Assembly: GCA_963821715.1 (NCBI GenBank)
Contig: CAWGET010000005.1
Span: 156,948-220,947 of the forward strand
Direction of reading: 5' to 3'
DNA length: 64,000 nt
Origin: CAWGET01 sp963821715
GTDB lineage: Bacteria; Bacteroidota; Ignavibacteria; Ignavibacteriales; Melioribacteraceae
Positions 8,791 through 18,168 of the stretch are shown in pieces. The first letter of the stretch is position 1, and each line of letters opens with the position of its first letter. A program made the position numbers and the translations under genes. The notes under the pieces were generated by a model. The model saw only the letters and a list, made by a program, of their open reading frames with translations. It did not search any database and was not told where the DNA came from.

Positions 8791-11409
8791 TTATTTCAGC
8801 ATCATCATCTTTTTCGTTTCGATGAAATTGCCGGACTTCAATTGGTAAAAATATATTCCGCTGCTGAGTTTGATTGCATTGAATTCAACTTCGTAATTGC
8901 CAGCTGTTTTTTCTTCATTTATTAAAGTGGAAATTTCTCTACCAAGAATATCAAATATTCTTAGCTGAACATTTGATTTTTCTGGAATGGAAAAACTAAT
9001 TTTTGTTGATGGATTAAAAGGATTAGGATAATTCTGCATCAATGAATATTTTGAAGGAATTGAGGAATCGCCATTATCATCATCAACTGAAACAACAATA
9101 TCATTTCCGACGAATTTGTGAATATAATCTACATATTCTCTAACAACTTCGATTGAATTAATATTGTCTGTTCCCTGGCCTACAACATAAGCGAGAAGAA
9201 TTTCTACCGGTTTGTTTTTTACAAGATTGAATTTCCCAACGTTTAAGATAGTTCTGTAATCAGTACTTGTGTTGTTTATCCAGCCTGTTTGGGAAACGGG
9301 ATCGCCTGAGCCGACAAACAGCGGATTGACGTCTTCGCAATTGATTCCCCCTTTTACATCGGCATATGGGAACGAGCACGGGTCTATATATTCGCCCAAC
9401 CTATTTCTGCCTTCCATATAATTTCTTGCTTCCTCAGCTTTATCGGGATCTCCCAAATCAGGATCTGAACTTATATAAAACATACTGGACGAGGGAGTAA
9501 AATTTTTAGCGCCCGGGATAATTTCCATTTCTCTCAGTTCTCCTCTGAAGAATTTTGCGCTGTCTAGAGGAATATCGATCCCTTCATCGAATACATCGTT
9601 ATTATTTGCGTCTGTAAAAGTTTCGCCGGGAATATATTTAGCGGGACCGTTTAGAACCGGAATCATAAGAGCCGGCGGGGCAAATTCAATATAATCGTCC
9701 CTTCTATTGCTATTATAAACAAGCGCTGCGTTTCTTATAGTATCAACTCCAACTAAATCATCTGTAGCGTCTCCAATATCGGGATCGGAAAATGCACTGA
9801 AAATTACATCTTTCAAAGTGTCGGAAACTAAGCCGGTGTTTTTTATTTTGTATCTAACAAAAATAGCATTTTCTAAATATTCCCTGTCGTAAGCGAACGC
9901 CGTTTGAGAGATTTCAATTCCTAAAGGATTCACGCCTATAAATCTATCTCTCTCGGAACCCGGAACTCCGTCGTTATATATAGTCCACACAGTTTTATCT
10001 CCGATGATTTCAGGAGCGTCTTCGTTTTCATCCCAAACCCCGTTATTATTTAAATCAATCGGTTCGTACTTACCGTCATTATTCCCGTCATAAAAAGGGG
10101 CTCCGTAATCAACGGCACTTTCCCACACTTTCCATCCTTCGCCGAAAGGTTTATCCGATTTGTTAATTAACCAAATTCCCGGTTCATCAACGCCTACGGG
10201 ACCGGAAACAAAATTTTCTACCAGCGATGTAAAAGCTTGTCCCGCAGCCCATAATTTTTCATCTGTGAAACCGGAAATATAAAAACCGCCATCATATAAA
10301 AAAGGCATATCTTCATAAGTTGTAAGTTCATTTGTTAAATCCGATCGACCAAGAGTTCCTTTATTGCTAATCTGCATATAAATCCGGTTTGTGTCTAGCT
10401 CATATCCATAAACAAAGTAATAGTTAGGATTTATCGACGTATCGGGATGATAAAGCGCTCCGTTTTTTGCAAGAATAAAACCATAGCTTTCATTTAGAAA
10501 AGCGGCGTCTCTTGCTTCCGCTCCGGCAGGTAATTTGAATCCTAACCAACTATTTCCGCTGTCGCTGCTTTGATATAAACTTTCTTTTTCCAGAAAATAT
10601 ATTTTGGAGACGTCTCCTTCAATAAATTCAAAATCTACTCCTACTCCCGCACCTTCAATAACGGATGCAGTATCCCAATCGGCGCCGCCATTAACGCTTT
10701 TAAGAATTGTATTTTGGTGATATCCTTCGCTAACCGCTATTCCGAAATTTTCATCATAAAACTTTAAAACTTTTACTTTGAAGGAATCGACTTTTTCCCA
10801 GTTTTCTCCGCCGTTTACCGTTTTAAAGATTCCATCCGACAAAGCCTCGCGAGGCTGATAAAAACCGGTTTGGGAATCTACGAAATCGACTTTTCTCCAA
10901 TAATCGAAAGTAGAAAGCGGAAATTCGGGAGGGGTTCCTATTTTCCAGCTGTCGCCGAAATCCTCTGTTCTAAGCAATAAAGGATGAGACGCCGTAGGCA
11001 GACTGCCTCCCATTGCAACGCCAGAACCGTCTTCAAAAATTTCAATATAATTGATAGACGTGGTGGATGTATTATTTTCAAATACTAAATTTTCAGTTTT
11101 TGAAACTAAATCAATTTTATAAATATTGCCTTTTTCTGTGCTTGCTAAAACTTCAGTCCGGGAAATCATTTCAATGTCGTATGCATTCTCTTCCAGAGTA
11201 ACTAAATCCCAATCAATTCCATTTAATGTAAAATAGATTTTGTTCGGAGAAACAGAGAAAGCGACCGAGTTCGAGTCGTAAATTTCGATTGCATACGCTT
11301 CTGTCCAGTCTCCCGGCGCAAAAGCTTCAATTTGGTACCATTGGCCATATGTTGAAATTGATAAAGTAATGATTGCGATGAAAACGAAGAGATATTTCTT
11401 CAATAACAT
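8791..11409 (-). CDS. T9SS-exported protein with Ycf48/BNR-like repeats
   Basis: Secreted protein of 872 aa. A signal peptide (MLLKKYLFVFIAIITLSIST) leads into a beta-propeller-like region containing BNR/Ycf48-type repeats: TEDFGDSWK, TVNGGENWEKV, SVNGGADWD and SSDSGNSW. Residues about 430-480 include Asp/Asn-rich loops (DGNNDGKYEPIDLNNNGVWD) typical of calcium-binding surface proteins. The C-terminal ~80 residues are a T9SS type A sorting domain with YPNPFNPSTKISFSIPEKS and a terminal ETKKMMMLK. It should cross the outer membrane and be attached or released there. The ligand or function is unknown. The gene is intact, unlike the similar protein at 32.9-37.2 kb. Confidence 0.85.
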   Translation of the reverse strand: MLLKKYLFVFIAIITLSISTYGQWYQIEAFAPGDWTEAYAIEIYDSNSVAFSVSPNKIYFTLNGIDWDLVTLEENAYDIEMISRTEVLASTEKGNIYKIDLVSKTENLVFENNTSTTSINYIEIFEDGSGVAMGGSLPTASHPLLLRTEDFGDSWKIGTPPEFPLSTFDYWRKVDFVDSQTGFYQPREALSDGIFKTVNGGENWEKVDSFKVKVLKFYDENFGIAVSEGYHQNTILKSVNGGADWDTASVIEGAGVGVDFEFIEGDVSKIYFLEKESLYQSSDSGNSWLGFKLPAGAEARDAAFLNESYGFILAKNGALYHPDTSINPNYYFVYGYELDTNRIYMQISNKGTLGRSDLTNELTTYEDMPFLYDGGFYISGFTDEKLWAAGQAFTSLVENFVSGPVGVDEPGIWLINKSDKPFGEGWKVWESAVDYGAPFYDGNNDGKYEPIDLNNNGVWDENEDAPEIIGDKTVWTIYNDGVPGSERDRFIGVNPLGIEISQTAFAYDREYLENAIFVRYKIKNTGLVSDTLKDVIFSAFSDPDIGDATDDLVGVDTIRNAALVYNSNRRDDYIEFAPPALMIPVLNGPAKYIPGETFTDANNNDVFDEGIDIPLDSAKFFRGELREMEIIPGAKNFTPSSSMFYISSDPDLGDPDKAEEARNYMEGRNRLGEYIDPCSFPYADVKGGINCEDVNPLFVGSGDPVSQTGWINNTSTDYRTILNVGKFNLVKNKPVEILLAYVVGQGTDNINSIEVVREYVDYIHKFVGNDIVVSVDDDNGDSSIPSKYSLMQNYPNPFNPSTKISFSIPEKSNVQLRIFDILGREISTLINEEKTAGNYEVEFNAIKLSSGIYFYQLKSGNFIETKKMMMLK

Positions 11410-11627
11410 TTTACACCTGTTAAATATTTAATTTTTAAAATTGAAATTATACCGCCGGGAATGGTTGGAGAGGAATTAAATGATGGAAAAGCTTTCATAA
11501 AAGAGCCGCAAGTATTTTATTGTTACTTAAATTTAATTTTAATAAATATTTATGTCAAGTTGTGTTCGTGCTGTGATAAAGATTAAGTGATGGAGATCAT
11601 TCTACGGTGTTTCACAATTAAATAAAC

Positions 11628-11655
11628 GCGAGAGGCTAGAAGTAAGAAGCTAGAC
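11628..11655. repeat. Degenerate 7-bp tandem repeat (four units)
   Basis: Units GCGAGAG, GCTAGAA, GTAAGAA and GCTAGAC lie head to tail with no gap. The same 7-bp periodicity recurs in other intergenic regions of the window with different unit sequences. Confidence 0.6.
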
Positions 11656-11779
11656 CATTCTGTAAAAATCATTACGAAAATCCGCGTGAACCTGTGACAC
11701 AATAAAGTCTGGATTTAAATAGAATAATAAGCAGCTAATGCGCGAATGTAATATTTTGGTAGATCTTAATAATCAGCGG

Positions 11780-11796
11780 CTGCCTGCCGCAGGCAG
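11780..11796. repeat. Short REP-like palindrome
   Basis: CTGCCTG-CCG-CAGGCAG is a perfect inverted repeat with 7-nt arms and a 3-nt loop. A related CCTGCC...GGCAGG hairpin occurs at 47324-47343 inside a larger element. Confidence 0.6.
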
Positions 11797-11844
11797 GTTA
11801 TCGTCGTTATATTGATAACCCTCTTTAGTTTCGTCTTAGCTTTT

Positions 11845-11880
11845 AATTCTTTTGTGCAATCTTGTAATTTTCTTTTGCAA
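11845..11880. repeat. Degenerate 13-bp-type repeat
   Basis: AATTCTTTTGTGC, a short AATCTTGT interruption and AATTTTCTTTTGC followed by AATG resemble the units of the longer array at 42040-42141. Confidence 0.4.
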
Positions 11881-11885
11881 TGTCT

Positions 11886-14291
11886 TTATTCTGCTCTTAC
11901 CAATTCCGCTACGCTGTGATCTCCTTTTTTACTTATCATCAAACGGTTCGGAAATTCCTCCTGAACATCGCGATTGTGTGAAACGACAAATATCTGCTTA
12001 AACTCCTTCGAGATTCTATTGAACGCGTTCAGCAGTTCTTCTCGCCGGTCTTCATCCTGGCTTCCAAAAACTTCGTCGAGCGCGAGAAAACCCATATTGC
12101 TTCGTCCGGCTAATCCCGAAACCCGTTTGCTTATCGCAATGCGCAGACACAAACTCGCCAAATCTTTCTCACCGCCCGAAAGTGTATTCAAGTCGACTTC
12201 CAAATCATCGCGCGTTACAACAAAATTAAAATCATCGTCAATACGCAAATTATAATATCTTCCTTTCGTTATTTCGCCGAACAACTGCGAAGCGCCTTTC
12301 GAAATCTCCGGCAATTCCCGCGACGTCACTTTCTCCTTGAACAGACTCGCTGTCAATTTCAGCCGCTCATACACTTCAATTTCCTTCTGCAGATCCGCAA
12401 TCCGTTTGCGCCGCTTTTCGTCTTCCGCTAATTTTATTCCAATTTCTTTAAGCGAATTTTCCGATCTCAATAATTCGTTCTTTAATCTATGCAGGTCTTC
12501 TTTAAATTTACTAAGCTCATCTTCCTTTTCTTCCCGAAGCTGTTTTACAGTTTCGTATTCGTCAGGACTGAATTTTAAATTTGCCAAATCATCTTTTAGT
12601 TTTGCCAAATTCCTTTTTTCGTTTTCGCCCGATTCATTCAGCTCTTTTATTTTATTTTCTTTCTCCGGAATTTCGCCGGCTTTTGTTTCAAGCCGAAGAC
12701 ATTCTTCGTAATCCGGTTTTAATTTGCCCTCCTCGTCTCGCGCTTTTTTCAGATCCTCTTCGCTGAAAATAATTTTTCCTATCTCTTCAATTTCCGCTTC
12801 ACGCTTTTTTATCTCGCCGCGTATTATTTCTGTTTCGCTTTTAATTTCGCTAATAGCTTTTTCAAGATTTCTTAAATCTCGGCTTCGGCCCGCCTGCCCG
12901 CTTATTTCCGCATTCAATTCATCAATCTTTTTCTGATTTTCCGCAATCTGATCTTTAATCTTTCTTAAATCTTCATTCTGATTTTCATTCCGCTTATTCA
13001 GCTCTTCAATTTCGCTTTCATACTTTTCCGTCAATTTATCGTAATGATCTCCAAGCGGACGTTCGCACTCAGGGCAGTCGGAATCTTTTCCCAATTCTTC
13101 AATATCTTTCAGCTTCTTCGTTTTCTCTTTTAAATCTTTTTTTATCGAGCCTAATATCTCGTTCGTCTTTCCCAAAGCGGAGTTAAGAGATTCCGCCGTT
13201 TCCAGGTTCGCTTCTTTCAACTTATTAAGCACTTCGGTTTTCTCTTCAATGTCAGCGTAGCTATTTACCTCCAAAGCTTTCTCTTCAATCTTTTTTTGTT
13301 TGATGAGAAGCTCTTCATTTTTCTCTTTTAAAGCATTTTCAAGATTTATTTTTTTCTGATATTCTGCCCGTAATTCCTGAAGCTCGGCTATCCGCTTATA
13401 TACCTTTTCATATTTTTCCTTTTGCGGAGTTAAATTTTCGCAACGCAATTTCGCTTCCTTCAACTCAGCAAGTTCCTTTTCGTTATCGGCTAAGTTCGAT
13501 TGATTATTTTTTATTTTTGTAGAACTTATTTCAATACCGGAGCTAATTCTGTCAAAGTCCCGCTTCGTCTTTTCCAGCTCGGCGTTCTTATCTTTTATCT
13601 TTTTATATTCTTCGTTTTTTCCTTCTACTAATTTTTCGTGCTCTTTAAATTCTTTCTTCGATTTTTCAATTTCAGCTTTTTTTTCTTCAACAGATTTTTT
13701 AAGCGAATCTATCTCAACATCCGGAAGCAGTTCGTTTTCGCTTCCACGCATTTCCGATTTCTTTTCGGAAATAAAATCTTTAACCTTCGCTTCAAACTTA
13801 TCTATCTTCTCAAGTCCTAACATTTTGCGCAGCGAACTTTGCCTGTCGGTTCTTCCCATATTAAGCAGAGAATTAACATCTTTTTGATGCGCAAAGTATG
13901 AATTCTTAAAATTTGAATAATCTATTTTTACAATTTTTTTAATTTCTTTATCTACTTCGCGCGTTCCCTCAGCAACAAAATTATCTTCTTTCAGTAGCTG
14001 CGCTTTGGGAGTAAGATTTTTCCCCCGATATTCGCGCGTAACTTTGTATCTCGTTCCCCGGTCTTCAAATTCCATTTTAATTATTACCGGTTCTTTTTCC
14101 GAAGCTTTATCGTTCCGGATCTTTTCTTTTGCGCTCTCTAACTTTCCATAAAAAGCATTCGTCACTGCTTCAAAAATTGTGGATTTTCCGGCGCCGTTTT
14201 TTCCGATGAATCCGGTCAGACCTTCCGGAAACTCGATACTCGCGTTTTTATACTGCTTAAAATTCTCAAGTTCAATTTTATGAATTTGCAT
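11886..14291 (-). CDS. sbcC: Rad50/SbcC-type ATPase of the Mre11-Rad50 nuclease
   Basis: DNA double-strand-break repair ATPase that works with the Mre11-like nuclease encoded immediately upstream. Walker A is GFIGKNGAGKST near the N terminus. Two long coiled coils flank the zinc hook CPEC (in DSDCPECERPLGDHY). The C-terminal lobe has the ABC signature LSGGEKDLASLCLRIAIS, Walker B FLALDEVFG and the H-loop VVSHN. At about 800 aa it is closer to archaeal Rad50 than to the longer E. coli SbcC. I start it at the ATG at 14291 (MQIHKIELENFK); an in-frame ATG at 14309 would add MRRRKP. The chosen start overlaps the nuclease stop by 14 nt, implying translational coupling. Confidence 0.92.
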   Translation of the reverse strand: MQIHKIELENFKQYKNASIEFPEGLTGFIGKNGAGKSTIFEAVTNAFYGKLESAKEKIRNDKASEKEPVIIKMEFEDRGTRYKVTREYRGKNLTPKAQLLKEDNFVAEGTREVDKEIKKIVKIDYSNFKNSYFAHQKDVNSLLNMGRTDRQSSLRKMLGLEKIDKFEAKVKDFISEKKSEMRGSENELLPDVEIDSLKKSVEEKKAEIEKSKKEFKEHEKLVEGKNEEYKKIKDKNAELEKTKRDFDRISSGIEISSTKIKNNQSNLADNEKELAELKEAKLRCENLTPQKEKYEKVYKRIAELQELRAEYQKKINLENALKEKNEELLIKQKKIEEKALEVNSYADIEEKTEVLNKLKEANLETAESLNSALGKTNEILGSIKKDLKEKTKKLKDIEELGKDSDCPECERPLGDHYDKLTEKYESEIEELNKRNENQNEDLRKIKDQIAENQKKIDELNAEISGQAGRSRDLRNLEKAISEIKSETEIIRGEIKKREAEIEEIGKIIFSEEDLKKARDEEGKLKPDYEECLRLETKAGEIPEKENKIKELNESGENEKRNLAKLKDDLANLKFSPDEYETVKQLREEKEDELSKFKEDLHRLKNELLRSENSLKEIGIKLAEDEKRRKRIADLQKEIEVYERLKLTASLFKEKVTSRELPEISKGASQLFGEITKGRYYNLRIDDDFNFVVTRDDLEVDLNTLSGGEKDLASLCLRIAISKRVSGLAGRSNMGFLALDEVFGSQDEDRREELLNAFNRISKEFKQIFVVSHNRDVQEEFPNRLMISKKGDHSVAELVRAE

Positions 14292-15426
14292 CGGCTTCCT
14301 CCTCCTCAATTTCCTCCCAAAATCTTTGGGATAATTCTCTTACTTTAGCGAGGTTTTCTCCTTCAAATTTTTCAGCTAAGTCTTCAAAAAAATATTCTTT
14401 CAAGTCGAAAGAATCGCTGTCGATTTCAAATTTCTCATCGGATCCTCTTACGGTTCTCGAAACGCTGTAATGCAAAGCTCCGTCAAAAATATCTTCAAAA
14501 ATTGATTTCGGAAAATCATTAACCCTTGGTGCATCAATTTCCAAAAGCTGAATATGAAAAATTCCTCCTTCAATTTTGTCTTCGCCGCAAATGTTTTTTA
14601 TCTCCATAATAATTTCTTCAGGTGATTTATCGCAGCAGTTCACAATTTTAATTTTTTCAAAACGACGCAGCTTCAAAGGAATGAATTCTGCATTCGTTCC
14701 GTCACCGTCCATGCTTACTTTAACAATACCCTTGTCGTAGCCGGTTTGCATATCGCTCGTTCTTTCGGTGGAGCCGCAGTAAAAAACATTGCCGTATTTT
14801 TTTAGATGATTAAAACGATGCCAATGCCCGAGTGCCACATAGTTGAAATCTTTCAGCAAATTCTGCTTTTCCGCCGGAAAAACTCTTTCGCCGAATTCAT
14901 CCATCAAATAATTTGGAAGCGCAAGATGCATCGATAAAATATTCGGCTTCTCTTTGTTTTCGATTTTTATTTTTTCCGTTTCTTCCAGAAATTTCTGCTC
15001 GCTGTTGATATGCGGAAGAAGGTGCAAAACGTAATTATCGGTTTCGAATATTTCTAAGTTTTCGCTGTGAACAATTTTAATTATATCGCTTATTTTATAA
15101 AGATCGTGGATCGGACTTGTGAAAATAGATTTGGGAAAATCGTGATTTCCGGCGATCAGATAAAAAGGAATTCCCGCTGCGGCTATCCGGGAAATCTGCT
15201 TAGCCGCTTCAACCAATGTTCGGTTGGATGGAGAAGAACGGTGAAAAATATCGCCGCTGTGAATAACAAAATCAGGCTTTTCGTCAATTATAATATCCAC
15301 CGCGTCGGAAAAAGCTTTGTAAACGTCCTCTTCGCGTATAAATTTACCTTCTTCATCCTGTCGGTCAAGATCGCAGAATCCGAGATGAGTATCGGATAAA
15401 TGAATAAAAGTTAAAGACATAATCAT
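14278..15426 (-). CDS. sbcD: Mre11/SbcD-type DNA double-strand-break nuclease
   Basis: Manganese-dependent calcineurin-like phosphoesterase of 382 aa that pairs with the Rad50 ATPase to process DNA ends and hairpins. The phosphoesterase motifs are present in order: FIHLSDTHLG (D-x-H), FVIHSGDIFH (GD-x-x-x), IAGNHD (GNHD), MHLALP and ALGHWHRFNH (GHWH). The C-terminal third is a capping region with an acidic tail (EEIEEEEADANS). The start could be 15426 or the ATG 6 nt later, which has a GGA upstream. It is the first gene of a two-gene minus-strand operon. Confidence 0.92.
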   Translation of the reverse strand: MIMSLTFIHLSDTHLGFCDLDRQDEEGKFIREEDVYKAFSDAVDIIIDEKPDFVIHSGDIFHRSSPSNRTLVEAAKQISRIAAAGIPFYLIAGNHDFPKSIFTSPIHDLYKISDIIKIVHSENLEIFETDNYVLHLLPHINSEQKFLEETEKIKIENKEKPNILSMHLALPNYLMDEFGERVFPAEKQNLLKDFNYVALGHWHRFNHLKKYGNVFYCGSTERTSDMQTGYDKGIVKVSMDGDGTNAEFIPLKLRRFEKIKIVNCCDKSPEEIIMEIKNICGEDKIEGGIFHIQLLEIDAPRVNDFPKSIFEDIFDGALHYSVSRTVRGSDEKFEIDSDSFDLKEYFFEDLAEKFEGENLAKVRELSQRFWEEIEEEEADANS

Positions 15427-15668
15427 TCCGTTAATTTATTTCAATTCCTAAAAATAAAATAATTGAAGACGAAAATCGTATCATTATCTGATATTATTTA
15501 TTAAAATCTTTCTATTAGCTTATTCTTTTCGCTCCGTATTTCCTTGTCGTGAAAAATACGACAACAATATCATATTTTTTACTATTGATAATCATCCGAA
15601 AATATAACAATATATTTTAATCTTTTTATCCAAACTTATCTTTATTAATACAAATCTCGGAGGGTATA

Positions 15669-16604
15669 ATGTTTTACCATGTAAAGGAATTACAATTTGA
15701 CGCAAGGATTGATAAACCGGATCCTAAATTTGCTACGCTGCTGCTGGAGCAATTCGGCGGTGGAAACGGAGAGCTTAAAGCCGCTATGCAATATTTTATG
15801 CAGGCATTCGCGTGCAAAAAACCTCATCCGGATAAATACGATATGCTTATGGATATTGCGACCGAAGAACTTGGTCATTTAGAAATTGTAGGGGCAACAA
15901 TTACCATGCTGCTAGACGGACTTAACGGCGAATTAAAAGACGCTGTCGAAACCACATATCTAAGTAAATTGATGAACGGCAAACAAGGGAAAGAAGAAAT
16001 AATACATTCGGCCGTAGCGCCCCAGTTTTTAACTTTTACGGGCGGCGGACCTCATTTGACTAACAGCCAGGGGTTACCGTGGAGCGGAGCTTATGTAAAT
16101 GCCAATGGAGATTTGACGGTGGATTTGCGTTCCAATCTGGGAGCCGAAAGCCGTGCTAAAATAGTTTATGAATATCTGCTTCAATATACAGAAGATAAGG
16201 GCGTGCAGGAAACATTGAAGTTTTTGATGGCGCGCGAAGTTGCACATTACAAACAATTTGAAGCGGCGCTTGAAACTATTCAGCCGAATTTCCCTCCGGG
16301 ACAACTACAGGCTGATCCGAAATATTCTCACGTTTTCTTCAACACTTCAAGAGGAAATGAACGCGGACCGTGGAACGAAGGGCAGGGAACTTGGGAAAAA
16401 GGGGAAAGCTGGAATTATGTAGAAGATCCCATTAAACACGTTGAAAAAACAAAAGGAATGAAAGAGCAGGAAATTAAAGGCGCTTCGATGACCGAAAAAG
16501 AAGCCGAGAAAAAAAGTAAAGAACAGAGTAAGAAAAAAAGTAAAGAAGTGAAAGACGCGCTAAAGAAAAATCCTAATTCGTGGTCGGATTACGGTAAAAA
16601 ATAA
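15669..16604 (+). CDS. Manganese (non-haem) catalase
   Basis: Dimanganese catalase that disproportionates hydrogen peroxide in the cytoplasm. The ferritin-like four-helix core carries the metal ligands: a glutamate in LKAAMQYFMQAFA, the motif ATEELGHLEIVG, and AREVAHYKQFE on the last core helix. Residues 125-155 (TFTGGGPHLTNSQGLPWSGAYVN) are a family signature. The C-terminal ~45 residues are a lysine/glutamate-rich tail. The length of 311 aa is typical. CGGAGGGTATA precedes the ATG, and a hairpin terminator follows. The gene stands alone, just upstream of the hydrogenase island. Confidence 0.93.
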   Translation: MFYHVKELQFDARIDKPDPKFATLLLEQFGGGNGELKAAMQYFMQAFACKKPHPDKYDMLMDIATEELGHLEIVGATITMLLDGLNGELKDAVETTYLSKLMNGKQGKEEIIHSAVAPQFLTFTGGGPHLTNSQGLPWSGAYVNANGDLTVDLRSNLGAESRAKIVYEYLLQYTEDKGVQETLKFLMAREVAHYKQFEAALETIQPNFPPGQLQADPKYSHVFFNTSRGNERGPWNEGQGTWEKGESWNYVEDPIKHVEKTKGMKEQEIKGASMTEKEAEKKSKEQSKKKSKEVKDALKKNPNSWSDYGKK

Positions 16605-16628
16605 AGAGAAATCTGTTTGAATAATTTG

Positions 16629-16660
16629 CAGGGATAAGCCGCGGCTCGTCCCTGTATTTA
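16629..16660 (+). terminator. Probable terminator of the Mn-catalase gene
   Basis: CAGGGA at 16629-16634 pairs with TCCCTG at 16649-16654, with GCCGCGGC in the loop. The stem is followed by TATTTATT. It lies 25 nt after the stop codon. Confidence 0.55.
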
Positions 16661-16708
16661 TTAGTGGGACTATCCTATTATTTTTGAATAAGCTTTTAAA
16701 GTCCATTG

Positions 16709-16760
16709 CCGTCCGCTTCAGCTGACGGGGAAGAATATAAAATACTCATCGGCTTTAGCC
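16709..16760. repeat. Two REP-like short palindromes
   Basis: At 16709-16728 CCGTC and GACGG flank a 10-nt centre that includes TTCAGCTG. At 16751-16760 there is GGCTTTAGCC, whose complement GGCTAAAGCC recurs at 51144-51153. The 357-nt gap 16605-16961 holds no gene: only the terminator, these elements, a 7-bp repeat and the hypA promoter region. Confidence 0.45.
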
Positions 16761-16818
16761 ACATTGAATTTTGAAGTTCAAAAATATTGCGCGCCGACGG
16801 GCTTTGTTGTTTTCATAT

Positions 16819-16846
16819 GATCACTGATCACCGATTACTGTTCACT
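16819..16846. repeat. Degenerate 7-bp tandem repeat (four units)
   Basis: Contiguous units GATCACT, GATCACC, GATTACT and GTTCACT lie about 115 nt upstream of hypA. Confidence 0.65.
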
Positions 16847-16961
16847 GCATTTCGGGCTTTTGCTATTTACTAATTCAAAAAAAATTATTATTATGGGTTC
16901 ACTAACAGGATAATGATATACTATATACTATTTGATCCATCTGTTAATAAAGTAAAATTTT

Positions 16962-17303
16962 ATGCACGAACTCTCGATTGCGCAGAATATAATTGAAATT
17001 GTGAACGATACATTTACGAAAGCTAAAGCCAAAACCGTAAATGAGATAGAAATTGAGATAGGTAAATTTTCAGGCGTTGAATTGGATGCGCTTGAATTTG
17101 CGCTGGAAACTTCGATGGAACAAACGCACTTAGAAAATGCGAAGGTTGATATAATTTCAGTCGAGGGAAAAGGAAGCTGCAAAAATTGCGGCAATAATTT
17201 TGTGCTTAAGAGTTTATATGATGACTGCCCGGAATGTGGGAGCGCCGCGATAGAGATCCTATCCGGTAAGGAGCTAAGAGTAAAATCCATAAACGTTGAT
17301 TAA
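16962..17303 (+). CDS. hypA: Hydrogenase nickel-insertion protein HypA
   Basis: Nickel metallochaperone of 113 aa that, with HypB, delivers nickel to the hydrogenase large-subunit precursor. The N terminus MHELSIAQNI contains His2, the nickel ligand, and Glu3. The zinc site is CKNCG near residue 67 and CPECG near residue 91, a CxxC pair separated as in the family. HypB begins 11 nt after its stop. This is the first gene of hypABFCDE. Confidence 0.96.
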   Translation: MHELSIAQNIIEIVNDTFTKAKAKTVNEIEIEIGKFSGVELDALEFALETSMEQTHLENAKVDIISVEGKGSCKNCGNNFVLKSLYDDCPECGSAAIEILSGKELRVKSINVD

Positions 17304-17314
17304 CCGGAGTTGAA

Positions 17315-18142
17315 ATGTGCGATACTTGCGGCTGCACGCAGCCGGATGAAGCGGTTAAAATACTTTCACCGCGCGAAGCGGTTCAAATTTCAGGCGATGA
17401 AAATCACGCTCATACTCACAATCATAGCCACGGCCATGAAAACCACGAACATCATCACGACCACGAACATTTGCACAATCATGAAGTAAATCATTCGCAC
17501 GGTTCAACCATTTCAGTCGAAACAGATATTTTAAAAAATAATAATTTACTCGCCGAAAGGAATCGCGGATTTCTCGAAGCGAAAAATATATTCACGCTCA
17601 ATTTAGTCTCATCTCCAGGGTCTGGAAAGACCTCTCTTCTTGAAAAAACCCTAACCGAATTAAAAAATGAAAAAAACTTTTATGTGATCGAAGGCGATCA
17701 GCAGACGATGAACGACGCAAACAGGATTGATGCTATTGGTATTCCCGTAGTTCAGGTTAATACCGGCAACGGGTGTCATTTAGATTCCAATATGGTTAAC
17801 AAAGCGATCAAAAAATTGGAAATGAAAGACAATTCAATTTTGATGATAGAGAATGTAGGGAACCTTGTATGTCCATCTCTGTTCGATCTCGGCGAAAGCA
17901 AAAGGATCGTCATAATCAGCGTTACAGAAGGAGACGACAAGCCGATAAAATATCCAAATATGTTCGAGTCGTCCGATATTTGTATCATCAATAAAATTGA
18001 TCTTCTTCCTTATGTCGATTTTAATGTTGAAAAAGCAAAAGATTACGCGTTAAAAGTTAATCATCATCTTAAGTTTTTCGAGTTGTCGGTTAAAACCGGC
18101 GAAGGATTTGATAACTGGCTCCAATGGCTTAAGAACAATTAA
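17315..18142 (+). CDS. hypB: Hydrogenase nickel-incorporation GTPase HypB
   Basis: GTPase of 275 aa acting with HypA. The N-terminal MCDTCGC is the high-affinity nickel motif CxxCGC. Residues about 27-65 are a histidine-rich nickel-storage stretch with some 18 histidines. The G domain shows the P-loop SSPGSGKTSLL, then the switch/metal region GNGCHLDS with the Cys-His metal ligands, NVGNLVCP and NKIDLL. The His-rich stretch suggests nickel buffering, matching the His-rich permease encoded at 30.1 kb. A GGAG sits 7 nt before the ATG. Confidence 0.96.
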   Translation: MCDTCGCTQPDEAVKILSPREAVQISGDENHAHTHNHSHGHENHEHHHDHEHLHNHEVNHSHGSTISVETDILKNNNLLAERNRGFLEAKNIFTLNLVSSPGSGKTSLLEKTLTELKNEKNFYVIEGDQQTMNDANRIDAIGIPVVQVNTGNGCHLDSNMVNKAIKKLEMKDNSILMIENVGNLVCPSLFDLGESKRIVIISVTEGDDKPIKYPNMFESSDICIINKIDLLPYVDFNVEKAKDYALKVNHHLKFFELSVKTGEGFDNWLQWLKNN

Positions 18143-18168
18143 ATTCAATCAATCAGTAGGTTGCCTTT

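Larger units (their letters stand above)
11410..11885. other. Intergenic region rich in short repeats
   Basis: No gene is seen in these 476 nt. It contains a 7-bp-period repeat (11628-11655), a perfect short palindrome (11780-11796) and a 13-bp-period stretch (11845-11880), each listed separately. Confidence 0.6.

Noticed and set aside
12337..12936. Long Ser/Phe-rich plus-strand ORFs inside the Rad50 gene
   Set aside because: They are antisense shadows of a lysine/glutamate-rich coiled coil.
15560..15610. TTGATAATCAT sequence upstream of Mn-catalase, resembling a Fur/PerR box
   Set aside because: Match is too partial in AT-rich DNA; no symmetric 19-bp box.
17460..17520. His-rich stretch in hypB as a low-complexity assembly artefact
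   Set aside because: The frame stays open, codons are mixed, and such stretches are normal for HypB.
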